This document shows positions 15,595-22,552 of a stretch of DNA of 22,767 bases, in pieces. How positions within the stretch are numbered: position 1 is the stretch's first letter; each line of letters opens with the position of its first letter. The DNA comes from an uncultured Opitutales bacterium (GTDB taxonomy: Bacteria; Verrucomicrobiota; Verrucomicrobiia; Opitutales; Intestinicryptomonadaceae). Location: the NCBI GenBank assembly GCA_900552245.1, contig URYY01000016.1:1-22767 (forward strand), read 5' to 3'. The notes below the pieces were generated by a model. That model did no database searches. It was not told the origin of the DNA and saw only the letters and a list, made by a program, of their open reading frames with translations. Made by a program: the position numbers and the translations under genes.

Positions 15595-16593
15595 CTACTG
15601 CCACTTTACCAAAGTGGCGCCCCACGTCAAGCCTGCTCCAAAGGCCACGAACAAAATGTAATCTCCGCTCTTTACCCTGCCCGCCTTTATGGCCTCATCA
15701 AGGGCAATCGGAATCGTGGCAGACGATGTATTGCCGTATTTTTCTATGTTTATGAAAACTTTATCCATCGGAAGCTTCAAGCGCTTTGCCACACTCTCTA
15801 TAATTCGAGTGTTCGCTTGGTGGGGTATGAGCAAATTTAAATCGCTCGGACTCACCCCATAGCGCTCCAATACCTCAAAGGCCTTCTCTCCCATAATTTT
15901 TACGGCATGTTTAAAGACTTCCCTGCCGTCCATCTCTATAAAATGCTGCCTTTTTTCAACAGTCTCCTTAGAAGTCGGCAAAGCAGAGCCCCCCGCCAGT
16001 ACGCGCAAGGTTGAGGTGTCAGAACCGTCGGCACCCAAGACCGTATCCAAAATCCCAACATCGGGAGTATCGCTGAGCGATAACACCACAGCGCCGCAAC
16101 CATCTCCAAATAGCACGCAGGTGCTTCTATCCTGCCAATCAACTATGGTGCTGAGCTTTTCGGAACTCACAACCAAGACGTTTTTGTAGAAGCCCGACTG
16201 CATCATCTTTGACGCCACCTCAACACCGTAAACAAAGCCCGAACAAGCCGCCTCTATGTCAAAGCAGGGAATATTGTTTCTTATTCCAAGCTTTGCCTGC
16301 AACAAACAGGCAGTGGAGGGAAACATCATGTCCGGAGTTACGGTTGTAACTATTACTAAATCTATGTCCTCAGGCTTAAGCCCGGCGCTCTCAAGCGCGC
16401 GCCTTGAGGCAATTAGTGCCATATCGCTAGAGGCCTCATTAGGGGCGGCAATCCTGCGCTCCCTTATGCCGGAGCGCGTGTAAATCCATTCGTCGGAAGT
16501 ATCCACAAACTTTGATATATCAAAATTTGTCAAAACTTTTTCCGGCAAATACGAACCTGTGCCGGATATTATAACTGATTTTGCTTTTGTCAT
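15595..16593 (-). CDS. fabH: 3-oxoacyl-[acyl-carrier-protein] synthase III
   Basis: Starts type II fatty-acid synthesis by condensing acyl-CoA with malonyl-ACP. It has 332 residues from ATG 16593, immediately after the plsX stop. A longer in-frame start at 16635 would run back into plsX and adds a Gln/Lys-rich stretch with no family match. The Cys-His-Asn triad is visible: C117 in DIEAACSGFVYG, H258 in LIPHQANTRII and N288 in KYGNTSSATIP. TRSGIRERR near the N terminus and the C-terminal FVAFGAGLTWGA are also typical. It is cytoplasmic and third in rpmF-plsX-fabH, a classic bacterial cluster that continues here into outer-membrane assembly genes. Confidence 0.97.
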   Translation of the reverse strand: MTKAKSVIISGTGSYLPEKVLTNFDISKFVDTSDEWIYTRSGIRERRIAAPNEASSDMALIASRRALESAGLKPEDIDLVIVTTVTPDMMFPSTACLLQAKLGIRNNIPCFDIEAACSGFVYGVEVASKMMQSGFYKNVLVVSSEKLSTIVDWQDRSTCVLFGDGCGAVVLSLSDTPDVGILDTVLGADGSDTSTLRVLAGGSALPTSKETVEKRQHFIEMDGREVFKHAVKIMGEKAFEVLERYGVSPSDLNLLIPHQANTRIIESVAKRLKLPMDKVFINIEKYGNTSSATIPIALDEAIKAGRVKSGDYILFVAFGAGLTWGATLVKWQ

Positions 16594-16594
16594 T

Positions 16595-17668
16595 TTACTC
16601 GTGGTTTGCTGTGAGTTGCGTTTTTGTCTGTTCACTCGCCTCGCGCACCTTGGAGACGTCGTCGGATATGCGCCTGTTTAGGTCTCTGCGAACGCATTGA
16701 ACCGCGATTCCCAAAGCCCCTGCAATCTGCTTCGAATTGCTCGAACCGTGCCCCTTTACCAGCAGCTTATTAAGCCCCAAAAGCGGCGCGCCCGAAAACT
16801 TCTCAACAGGCATTCTCTTTTTTATACCCATAAACGCGCCCATAGATATAAGCGCGCCCAACTTTCTGACTATCGTCTTTGACAGCTCCTCTTTCAACAT
16901 ACCTTTGAGCATCTTTACGACGCCCTCGAGCGTTTTTAATAGAACGTTGCCCGTAAATCCGTCACAGACTATTACGTCGCAGTCTCCCTGAAAGACTTGG
17001 AAACCTTCTATTAACCCCGCGTAGTTCACCACATCGGTGGAGTTCTTGAGAAGCAGATGTGCGTTTTGAGTTAAAATATTGCCCTTGCCCTCCTCCGTGC
17101 CGTTGCACAAAAGTCCGACTTTGGGATTGCGTATTCCCATTGCAACGCGGGCGTAATTTGCCCCCAATATGGCGTTATCGAGCAAGTTTGTGGGCTTGGG
17201 GTCGGGATTTGCCCCGACGTCTATTAGTACAAAGTTTCTTCTGTCGGTCGGTATTATAGAGCCCAAGGCCGGGCGCTCTATCCCGGGCATAGTGCGCAGC
17301 TTTATGGTGCCGGCAGCCATCAGCGCCCCCGTGTTTCCGCAACTTAACACTGCATCGACAGCCCCAACTTTGGCTAAATCTATAGCGCGCATCATAGAGG
17401 AATCCTTCTTTGCCCTCATGGCCTGTATGGGCTTTTCGGACATCTCTATAACTTGGCTTGCCTGGTGTATCTGTATGCGCGAGTCTTTAAAAAACCCGTG
17501 CTTTTTTAATTCGGAGGATATTTGCTTTTCATCGCCAACTGCGACAATTTTGAGAGCCTCTCTATCGGTCTTCAAAAACTCGCAAACGCCCGCAATAACC
17601 TCGCCGACGCCCAAGTCAGACCCCATTGCGTCAACCGCAATACTCGCCTCTTCGATACGACCAGACAT
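16595..17668 (-). CDS. plsX: Phosphate acyltransferase
   Basis: Converts acyl-ACP to acyl-phosphate for glycerolipid synthesis, working with PlsY as a peripheral membrane enzyme. It has 357 residues. Family marks are IAVDAMGSDLGVGEVIAGV (10-28), MSEKPIQAMRAKKDSSM, VLSCGNTGALMAAG, the LIDVGANPDPKPTNL block, VGLLCNGTEEGKGN and CDGFTGNVLLKTLEG. A strong Shine-Dalgarno, GGGAGGT (minus strand, 17680-17674), sits 5 nt before the ATG, the best ribosome binding site I noticed. It follows rpmF by about 100 nt containing a terminator-like hairpin, and is followed by fabH with one base between stop and start. Confidence 0.97.
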   Translation of the reverse strand: MSGRIEEASIAVDAMGSDLGVGEVIAGVCEFLKTDREALKIVAVGDEKQISSELKKHGFFKDSRIQIHQASQVIEMSEKPIQAMRAKKDSSMMRAIDLAKVGAVDAVLSCGNTGALMAAGTIKLRTMPGIERPALGSIIPTDRRNFVLIDVGANPDPKPTNLLDNAILGANYARVAMGIRNPKVGLLCNGTEEGKGNILTQNAHLLLKNSTDVVNYAGLIEGFQVFQGDCDVIVCDGFTGNVLLKTLEGVVKMLKGMLKEELSKTIVRKLGALISMGAFMGIKKRMPVEKFSGAPLLGLNKLLVKGHGSSNSKQIAGALGIAVQCVRRDLNRRISDDVSKVREASEQTKTQLTANHE

Positions 17669-17701
17669 AACATACCTCCCGATTTAAAGAATATGTATAT
17701 G

Positions 17702-17739
17702 AAAAACGCGGGGCGAGTCGATAAAAATCGCCGCTCCGC
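17702..17739 (-). terminator. Candidate attenuator between rpmF and plsX
   Basis: Minus-strand hairpin: GCGG (17739-17736), a 3-nt AGC bulge, GGCGA (17732-17728), an 11-nt loop, then TCGCC and CCGC (17716-17708), followed by G and five T (17706-17702). It begins about 28 nt past the rpmF stop and ends about 34 nt before the plsX start. It could act as a partial terminator that sets a higher output of ribosomal protein than of the lipid enzymes. Confidence 0.5.
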
Positions 17740-17766
17740 ATTTTGCCTAAAATAAAAAAGGTTCTA

Positions 17767-17943
17767 TTAGACCTTTGCGCTAATAACCTGTCTGCCCCTG
17801 TACATGCCGTTTGCAGGATTTACTCTGTGCGACATAAAGAGCGTTCCGTCAGTATCTTTAATAAACTCCGGAAGTTTAAACTGGTTTGCACCGCGGCGCT
17901 TGCGCGAGCGCTGCTTGGACTGTTTGCGTTTTGGTTGTCCCAT
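17767..17943 (-). CDS. rpmF: 50S ribosomal protein L32
   Basis: A 58-residue ribosomal protein. The start MGQPKRKQSKQRSRKRRGAN is the basic L32 N terminus (compare MAVPKRKTSK). The end SHRVNPANGMYRGRQVISAK matches the conserved HRV-x(5)-YxGRxVI tail. There are no cysteines, so this is the zinc-free (C-minus) form. In zinc-ribbon L32 proteins the HRV is followed by CPxCG, whereas here it is NPANG. The gene precedes plsX-fabH, the widespread rpmF-plsX-fabH order, which strengthens the call. A purine-rich AGTAGGTAG stretch lies just before the ATG as a possible ribosome binding site. Confidence 0.95.
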   Translation of the reverse strand: MGQPKRKQSKQRSRKRRGANQFKLPEFIKDTDGTLFMSHRVNPANGMYRGRQVISAKV

Positions 17944-17985
17944 GATCTACCTACTCTTCTTGTTATTTAAAATTGAAAAGAAAGG

Positions 17986-18013
17986 AAGGTACGCAACTTT
18001 TTGCTTCTGTCAA
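17986..18013 (-). promoter_or_regulatory. Candidate sigma-70 promoter of the rpmF operon
   Basis: On the minus strand an exact TTGACA (18013-18008) is followed after 16 nt by TACCTT (17991-17986), a poor -10 match. The leader to the rpmF ATG would be about 35-40 nt. A second exact TTGACA points the other way at 18038-18043 on the plus strand, towards the binding-protein gene. Confidence 0.3.
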
Positions 18014-18077
18014 CCCTATTTTTTTACAGCTTAATATTTGACAGGCGCAAACTTTGTTGCAGATTCTCAGAGCGGAT

Positions 18078-18995
18078 ATGGCAAATTTGATAAAAATCCT
18101 ACTTCTAAGCGCAATTCTGCCGCTTGCAAGCGCAAAAGCATACACGATAAGCGACGCAAAAGGCCAGACCTTTGGTTTCGAAAAGCCTCCAAAAATCGCC
18201 TGCATAACCCCCAGTGTAAGCGAAACAATACTCGATTTGGATTCCGGCGATCTGCTCGTGGGCGTATCGCGCTACTGCAGCTACCCGAGTGGCCTTCCCA
18301 AATCAAAGGAGCGCGCCGATATAATAAAATCCAAGCCAAAGCTAGGCGGCTTCATAGACCCGGATTACGAAAAGATTCTGCTTCTAAAGCCCGATTTATT
18401 CGTAATTCCCCTAACCTCCGCAAACACTCAAGCAGAGAGAGTTCAAAAAATGGGTATTAAAGTTTTTTACACCTATCCGGACGGCTTGGAAAGCATTGCA
18501 AAAAATACCCTGCTTTTGGGAAAACTCCTAAATAAGGAAAAGCTTGCTGAGGATTTGGTGGCGGAATTTGAAAGGCAAATAGCAAATTCTGCCAAGGATT
18601 TTCCGGAACTCAAACCGCGCGCCGCCTTTCTATTCGGGAAAATGGCGGCAGGCAACGGCTCTTACGTAGGGGAGCTTATGAATAGCTGCGGATTTACAAA
18701 TGTTGCGGACGCCACAAAAAAGCCATGGCCCGTGCTTTCGCGCGAGAGCATTCTAAGCTTAAACGTGGAAGTCTTGATACTTGAAGCCAAAGACGAGGGA
18801 ACTTTCAAGCAGCTAAAATCGGAACTTGCCAAAGACAAAGTCTGGGCGGCAAGCCCCGCCTTCAAAAATAATGACGTTTACTTTGTGGAGACCGACGCTG
18901 TTATACGCCCGTCGCTAAGGCTTAAGAAAGCCGTGGAGGCTCTGTCTGAAATACGAAGCAGACATCTTAAAAATAAGTCTCAAAAAAAACAGTAG
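18078..18995 (+). CDS. ABC-transporter substrate-binding protein (BtuF/FhuD-type)
   Basis: A periplasmic binding protein of the Fe-siderophore/vitamin B12 class, about 305 residues from ATG 18078. That start gives the signal peptide MANLIKILLLSAILPLASAKA. TTG starts further upstream would spoil it. Class marks are PPKIACITPSVSETILDL at the mature N terminus, VGVSRYCSYPSG, KLGGFIDPDYEKILLLKPDL (the typical G-x-PxxExILxLKPDL) and GIKVFYTYPDGLESI, then a long linking helix and a C-terminal lobe ending AVEALSEI. The ligand could be cobalamin, heme, a siderophore or a metal chelate. No permease or ATPase gene is adjacent, and I saw no cobalamin riboswitch in the short upstream region. The stop is 2 nt from the convergent U32-family gene. 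Confidence 0.87.
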   Translation: MANLIKILLLSAILPLASAKAYTISDAKGQTFGFEKPPKIACITPSVSETILDLDSGDLLVGVSRYCSYPSGLPKSKERADIIKSKPKLGGFIDPDYEKILLLKPDLFVIPLTSANTQAERVQKMGIKVFYTYPDGLESIAKNTLLLGKLLNKEKLAEDLVAEFERQIANSAKDFPELKPRAAFLFGKMAAGNGSYVGELMNSCGFTNVADATKKPWPVLSRESILSLNVEVLILEAKDEGTFKQLKSELAKDKVWAASPAFKNNDVYFVETDAVIRPSLRLKKAVEALSEIRSRHLKNKSQKKQ

Positions 18996-18997
18996 GG

Positions 18998-20266
18998 CTA
19001 AGAGATTTTCTTAAATATATAGACGTAATCGTTTTTGCGCACGGTCTTTGGAACTTTTAAAGAGAAGCTCTGCCCTTTTTTAACGCTTTCGCAGGCGCCC
19101 TCATCTGTGCGCAAGCCTGAGGCTGTTAGGCGCAAAAAGCCGGTCGTCTTGCCCTCTATCTGAAGCTCCTGCCCCTCGCTTATTGAATTGTCGCTAACAA
19201 GGATTTGGGCTACGCCTATGCGTGGGTAAAATTTCTTAACCCTGCCCAAAATGAGCTTTCTAGATTCGGCGCAATTGCCTTTGCTAGTCCAATCGCCGAC
19301 GGGCTTTCCCATGTAAAAGCCGCTCGAAAAGCCCCTGTTGAATACCGACTTTAAGCGCGGCATAAGCTCATCTTTAAGGCGCGCAAAATCCTCGTTAAAA
19401 GTGGGGCTTTTGCGGTTTTGGTAGTAAAAATCGCAGGCCTTTCTGTAGGCCGACACCGTCTCAAAAACATATTCGGCGTTTCGATTTCTGCCCTCTATTT
19501 TCAAAGAGCCGACCTTTGCGTCCAAGAGTTTTTCTATAAATGGCAAGGTACACAGATCTTTGGGACTCATGACGTAGCCCTTGCCGACCAAAAAGCCCTC
19601 GCTAAAGCCCTCTTCGCGCGCGTCGCTAATCAAATACTCGCGCCTGCAAGGCTGGAGGCACTCGCCGCGATTTGCGCTCTTTTGGCAGTTAAATAGCGAC
19701 ATAAAGCACCTGCCGCTTACCGAAACACACATTGCCCCATGGGCAAAGACCTCAAATGAAATCTTCTCAAGCTCCGCCTTTGCTAGGTATTTTGCAAGAT
19801 TCTTTCTTATGAGAGGAATGTCAGAGATTGAGCACTCGCGCGCCAGAACAAAGCGGCGGATTCCGAAATTTTTGGCGTAAAGAGCCATTGAAAGCGAGTT
19901 TGAAACGCTCGCCTGCGTCGAGAGATAAACGGGCAGTGAAATTTCGGAAGCTATGCTCACTGCGGCGAAATCCCAAGCAATAACTGCGTCCACGCCCGCT
20001 TTCTTTGCAGATAGCAATGCCTTTTTTAAAGCGGGCAAATCGCGCTCAAAGTAAATCGTATTCAAAGTTAGGTAGGCGCGAACTCCGCAAGACTTGCAAA
20101 TTTTGCAGAGCTTGCGCATTCCAACTAAGTCGAAATTTTCCGCCCCCGCTCTCATATTAAGACCCTGAAGCCCGAAATATACGGCGTCTGCGCCCGCCTG
20201 TATAGCGGCGTCGAGACAGACGAAGTTGCCCGCTGGAGCCATTATTTCAACTCTTGAATTTTTCAT
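18998..20266 (-). CDS. Peptidase U32 family protein (TrhP/YegQ-like)
   Basis: A 422-residue member of the U32 family. Despite the name, studied members (TrhP, RlhA, UbiU/UbiV) are Fe-S proteins in prephenate-dependent hydroxylation of tRNA or rRNA, or in O2-independent ubiquinone synthesis. The N terminus IMAPAGNFVCLDAAIQAGAD and YFGLQGLNMRAGA are typical. The signature FEVFAHGAMCVSVSGRCFMS (171-190) gives C180 and C187, followed by C194, C203 and C207 in NCQ and GECLQPCR, enough for a [4Fe-4S] cluster. EGRNRNAEYV and a C-terminal beta-barrel-like domain (GVAQILVSDNSISEGQELQI) resemble TrhP, which acts in 5-hydroxyuridine formation at tRNA wobble positions. The subgroup is likely but not proven. 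Confidence 0.88.
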   Translation of the reverse strand: MKNSRVEIMAPAGNFVCLDAAIQAGADAVYFGLQGLNMRAGAENFDLVGMRKLCKICKSCGVRAYLTLNTIYFERDLPALKKALLSAKKAGVDAVIAWDFAAVSIASEISLPVYLSTQASVSNSLSMALYAKNFGIRRFVLARECSISDIPLIRKNLAKYLAKAELEKISFEVFAHGAMCVSVSGRCFMSLFNCQKSANRGECLQPCRREYLISDAREEGFSEGFLVGKGYVMSPKDLCTLPFIEKLLDAKVGSLKIEGRNRNAEYVFETVSAYRKACDFYYQNRKSPTFNEDFARLKDELMPRLKSVFNRGFSSGFYMGKPVGDWTSKGNCAESRKLILGRVKKFYPRIGVAQILVSDNSISEGQELQIEGKTTGFLRLTASGLRTDEGACESVKKGQSFSLKVPKTVRKNDYVYIFKKIS

Positions 20267-20462
20267 ATAGGCCGCCTATCAAGCTAAAGATTCGCCCAAA
20301 AGTCAACACCGCTCTTTCGCAAAAACTTTGCCTCTTTTTGCAATTTTTAAGCAGGATTTAGCGCTAATACCCAAGCTTCTAGATGAGGTATTGCAAATTA
20401 AACTGACGGTAACTTGAGCCCCTTAAGGGTCTTAAAAATTTCAAAAAATAGGGATAAGCGAG

Positions 20463-20489
20463 TTGTGCTCCAAAAATAAATTGAATAAT
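20463..20489 (+). promoter_or_regulatory. Candidate promoter of rpoN
   Basis: TTGTGC (20463-20468) and AATAAT (20484-20489) are separated by 15 nt in the AT-rich 250-nt spacer ahead of rpoN. Transcription would start near 20496, giving a short leader to the ATG at 20519. The spacer also contains the palindrome CCCTTAAGGG. Weak, pattern-based call. Confidence 0.25.
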
Positions 20490-20518
20490 TCCGCTCATTG
20501 TGCAAACTAATCTACCCT

Positions 20519-21826
20519 ATGCCTCAACTGGGACAATTCGCAAGCCTTCAGCAAAACCTGACTCTGACGCAGCAAATGCGGCAAAGTTTGGAGGTTCTGC
20601 AAGCTCCAACTCTGGAGCTGAGGGAATTTGTGAACCAGCAGCTAAATTCAAATCCGCTATTGGAGGAAATAAAGGAAAGTCCGGACATATCTCTAGATTC
20701 CCCTAGCGACGCAAAAAATCAAGCCCGCGATTTTTTCTTTAACTCCATTGCCGACAAGGAGAGTTTCCAGACCCATCTGAGAACACAAGCCGCACTTGAG
20801 CTTCGCGATAAAAATGTGCAGGAGGCTTTCAACTTTCTTGCAGACTACCTAGACGAGCGCGGTTTTGTATCCGCCGAGGCCTTTGAAGACGCCCGGCGCG
20901 ACAAGCTAGACCCAAGCGATGTAAAAAGGGCTCTCGAATTTATGCAGACCTGCGAGCCCGCCGGCGTTGGCGCGCGCGACTACCGCGAATGCTTTATGAT
21001 TCAACTTAAGCGAAAGCACCGCGAAAACTCACTGGCCTACGCGATACTGGAATCTCAGTACGAGCTTTTGCAGAAGCGGAAGGTTCCGGAGCTTGCGAAA
21101 ATTTTTATGGTGCAAAGCTCGGATATTGAGCGGGCAATAAGGGAAATTGCCGAGCTAGACATGTCTCCGGCAAAGACCTTTGAGGATAGAGACTCAATAT
21201 ATGTGAATGCCGACCTCGAATTTTTCAAGGAGGGTGGAATTTGGCAAGTGCGCCTCACAAACGACGCAGTTCCAAAGCTCAGGATAGACTCGACATACCG
21301 CGAAATAATAGCCCGCGGAGGGCTTTCCAGGGAGGATTTGGCCTACTTTAAGGAAAAGACGCGCGATGGTAAATCCGTCATAGAAGCAATTGAGATGCGC
21401 CAAAATACAATACTTGAAATAGGCAAGGTAATACTCGATAAGCAGCGCGATTTCTTTGAAAGGGGAAGCGAATTTTTAAAGCCCTTGACAATGGCTCAGG
21501 CTGCGGAAATCATAGGGGTGCACCCAACCACCGTAAGCAGGGCCGTAGCCAATAAATACGCCAGGGTTGCCTTTAAAATTTTGCCTTTGCGCTTTTTCTT
21601 TACAAGCGGCTTTGCTATGGACGGAGAAGAGGAAATCGCAAACACTGCCGTCAAAAATGAGATAGCGGAAATCATAAACGGCGAGGACAAGTCAAAACCT
21701 CTGAGCGACGGGGCAATAGCAGACATTTTAAAGGGGCGTAACATAGACATTGCCCGCAGAACAGTCGCTAAGTACCGCGAGCAACTGAATATCCCCCCAA
21801 AATCGATGCGCAAAAGATTCGATTGA
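20519..21826 (+). CDS. rpoN: RNA polymerase sigma-54 factor
   Basis: Alternative sigma factor for -24/-12 promoters that require AAA+ enhancer-binding activators. It has 435 residues from ATG 20519. A TTG at 20498 would add seven residues but lies almost at the predicted transcript start. The glutamine-rich activator-interacting region I is SLQQNLTLTQQMRQSLEVLQ (8-27), followed by QQLNSNPLLEE. The core-binding domain contains FLADYLDERGF and GVGARDYRECFMIQL. The helix-turn-helix region is MAQAAEIIGVHPTTVSRAVANKY and the segment after it contains LPLRFFFTSGF. The RpoN box ARRTVAKYRE is at 412-421. It is slightly shorter than the E. coli protein (477) because the region after region I is compact. 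No hpf/raiA, ptsN or enhancer-binding gene is adjacent. Confidence 0.97.
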   Translation: MPQLGQFASLQQNLTLTQQMRQSLEVLQAPTLELREFVNQQLNSNPLLEEIKESPDISLDSPSDAKNQARDFFFNSIADKESFQTHLRTQAALELRDKNVQEAFNFLADYLDERGFVSAEAFEDARRDKLDPSDVKRALEFMQTCEPAGVGARDYRECFMIQLKRKHRENSLAYAILESQYELLQKRKVPELAKIFMVQSSDIERAIREIAELDMSPAKTFEDRDSIYVNADLEFFKEGGIWQVRLTNDAVPKLRIDSTYREIIARGGLSREDLAYFKEKTRDGKSVIEAIEMRQNTILEIGKVILDKQRDFFERGSEFLKPLTMAQAAEIIGVHPTTVSRAVANKYARVAFKILPLRFFFTSGFAMDGEEEIANTAVKNEIAEIINGEDKSKPLSDGAIADILKGRNIDIARRTVAKYREQLNIPPKSMRKRFD

Positions 21827-21880
21827 GACAAAATAAAGCGTGATTATTGAAAAAAAGGGTGTAGAATCCGGCGGATTATT

Positions 21881-22552
21881 ATGGAGGATATTCGTAAAAT
21901 TCTTTTGGAAAAATGCGCAATTTTCGCGGACGCAAGCGGAGAAAATCTGAGCTGTGCGCTCGTTAAAAATTCGCGGGTAATTTCAGAAGTAAAGATGAGA
22001 GGCTCAGCCTTGGAAAACCTATTTGAGCTTGTTAAAAAAGCTCTGATGGAGTCAAAAACTGAACTTTCCGAAATATCTCTATTTGCATTTTGCATCGGCC
22101 CCGGCTCCATACTCGGCATAAGGACAAACTCCGCGGCCTTTTCCGTCTTTAGAGCGGCTTCCGAGGGGAGCTTGCTCGCAACTTGGAAGATGCTGGATTG
22201 CTACGCCCAAATATTAAAATCTAAGGGCTTGAACGAATTTTCCATAGTTTGCGCCTCCAGAAAAAACTACGCAAATGCGCTAATTTCTTGCGACGACAAT
22301 ATGTCGGCCAAAGAAATTGAAACTTCAAAAATAGCCGAGCTTCCAAAGCCCGTGTTTTACATCGCCCAGCGCAAGAATTCCGATCCTAACTTCGCAAATC
22401 TTGAGGAAGTCTATTTTAGCGCTTCGCAAATATTTGAACTTTTAAAATCGCAGCCCGAACTCTTGAGCGTCTGCAAGCCTTACGAGACTCCAGACGCCCT
22501 GACGCTCGCAAAGCGCGAATACGTAAAATGGAATTCCCACGCACAAGTTTAA
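21881..22552 (+). CDS. TsaB-like tRNA threonylcarbamoyladenosine protein
   Basis: A 223-residue protein resembling TsaB (YeaZ), the ASKHA-fold partner of TsaD in t6A37 modification of tRNAs that read ANN codons. The N-terminal strand ILLEKCAIFADASGENLSCA corresponds to the LxIDTSxxxxSVAL start of TsaB. CIGPGSILGIRTNSAAFSVF at about 72-91 corresponds to the conserved GPGSFTGLRIGLA motif, the strongest evidence. The C terminus PYETPDALTLAKREY is reminiscent of the PxYLR end. Several motif positions differ (IL for FT, N-S-A for I-G-L), so it is a divergent member. It begins 54 nt after rpoN, and its last 25 nt overlap the alanine-racemase-like gene, suggesting coupling. Confidence 0.68.
   Translation: MEDIRKILLEKCAIFADASGENLSCALVKNSRVISEVKMRGSALENLFELVKKALMESKTELSEISLFAFCIGPGSILGIRTNSAAFSVFRAASEGSLLATWKMLDCYAQILKSKGLNEFSIVCASRKNYANALISCDDNMSAKEIETSKIAELPKPVFYIAQRKNSDPNFANLEEVYFSASQIFELLKSQPELLSVCKPYETPDALTLAKREYVKWNSHAQV

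Noticed and set aside
17169..17687. 172-codon plus-strand frame opposite plsX
   Set aside because: Antisense to plsX, which has strong motifs and a strong ribosome site. The translation has no family resemblance.
18000..18077. Cobalamin riboswitch upstream of the B12/Fe-type binding protein
   Set aside because: The leader is too short, and I see no conserved B12-box-like sequence or suitable stem structure.
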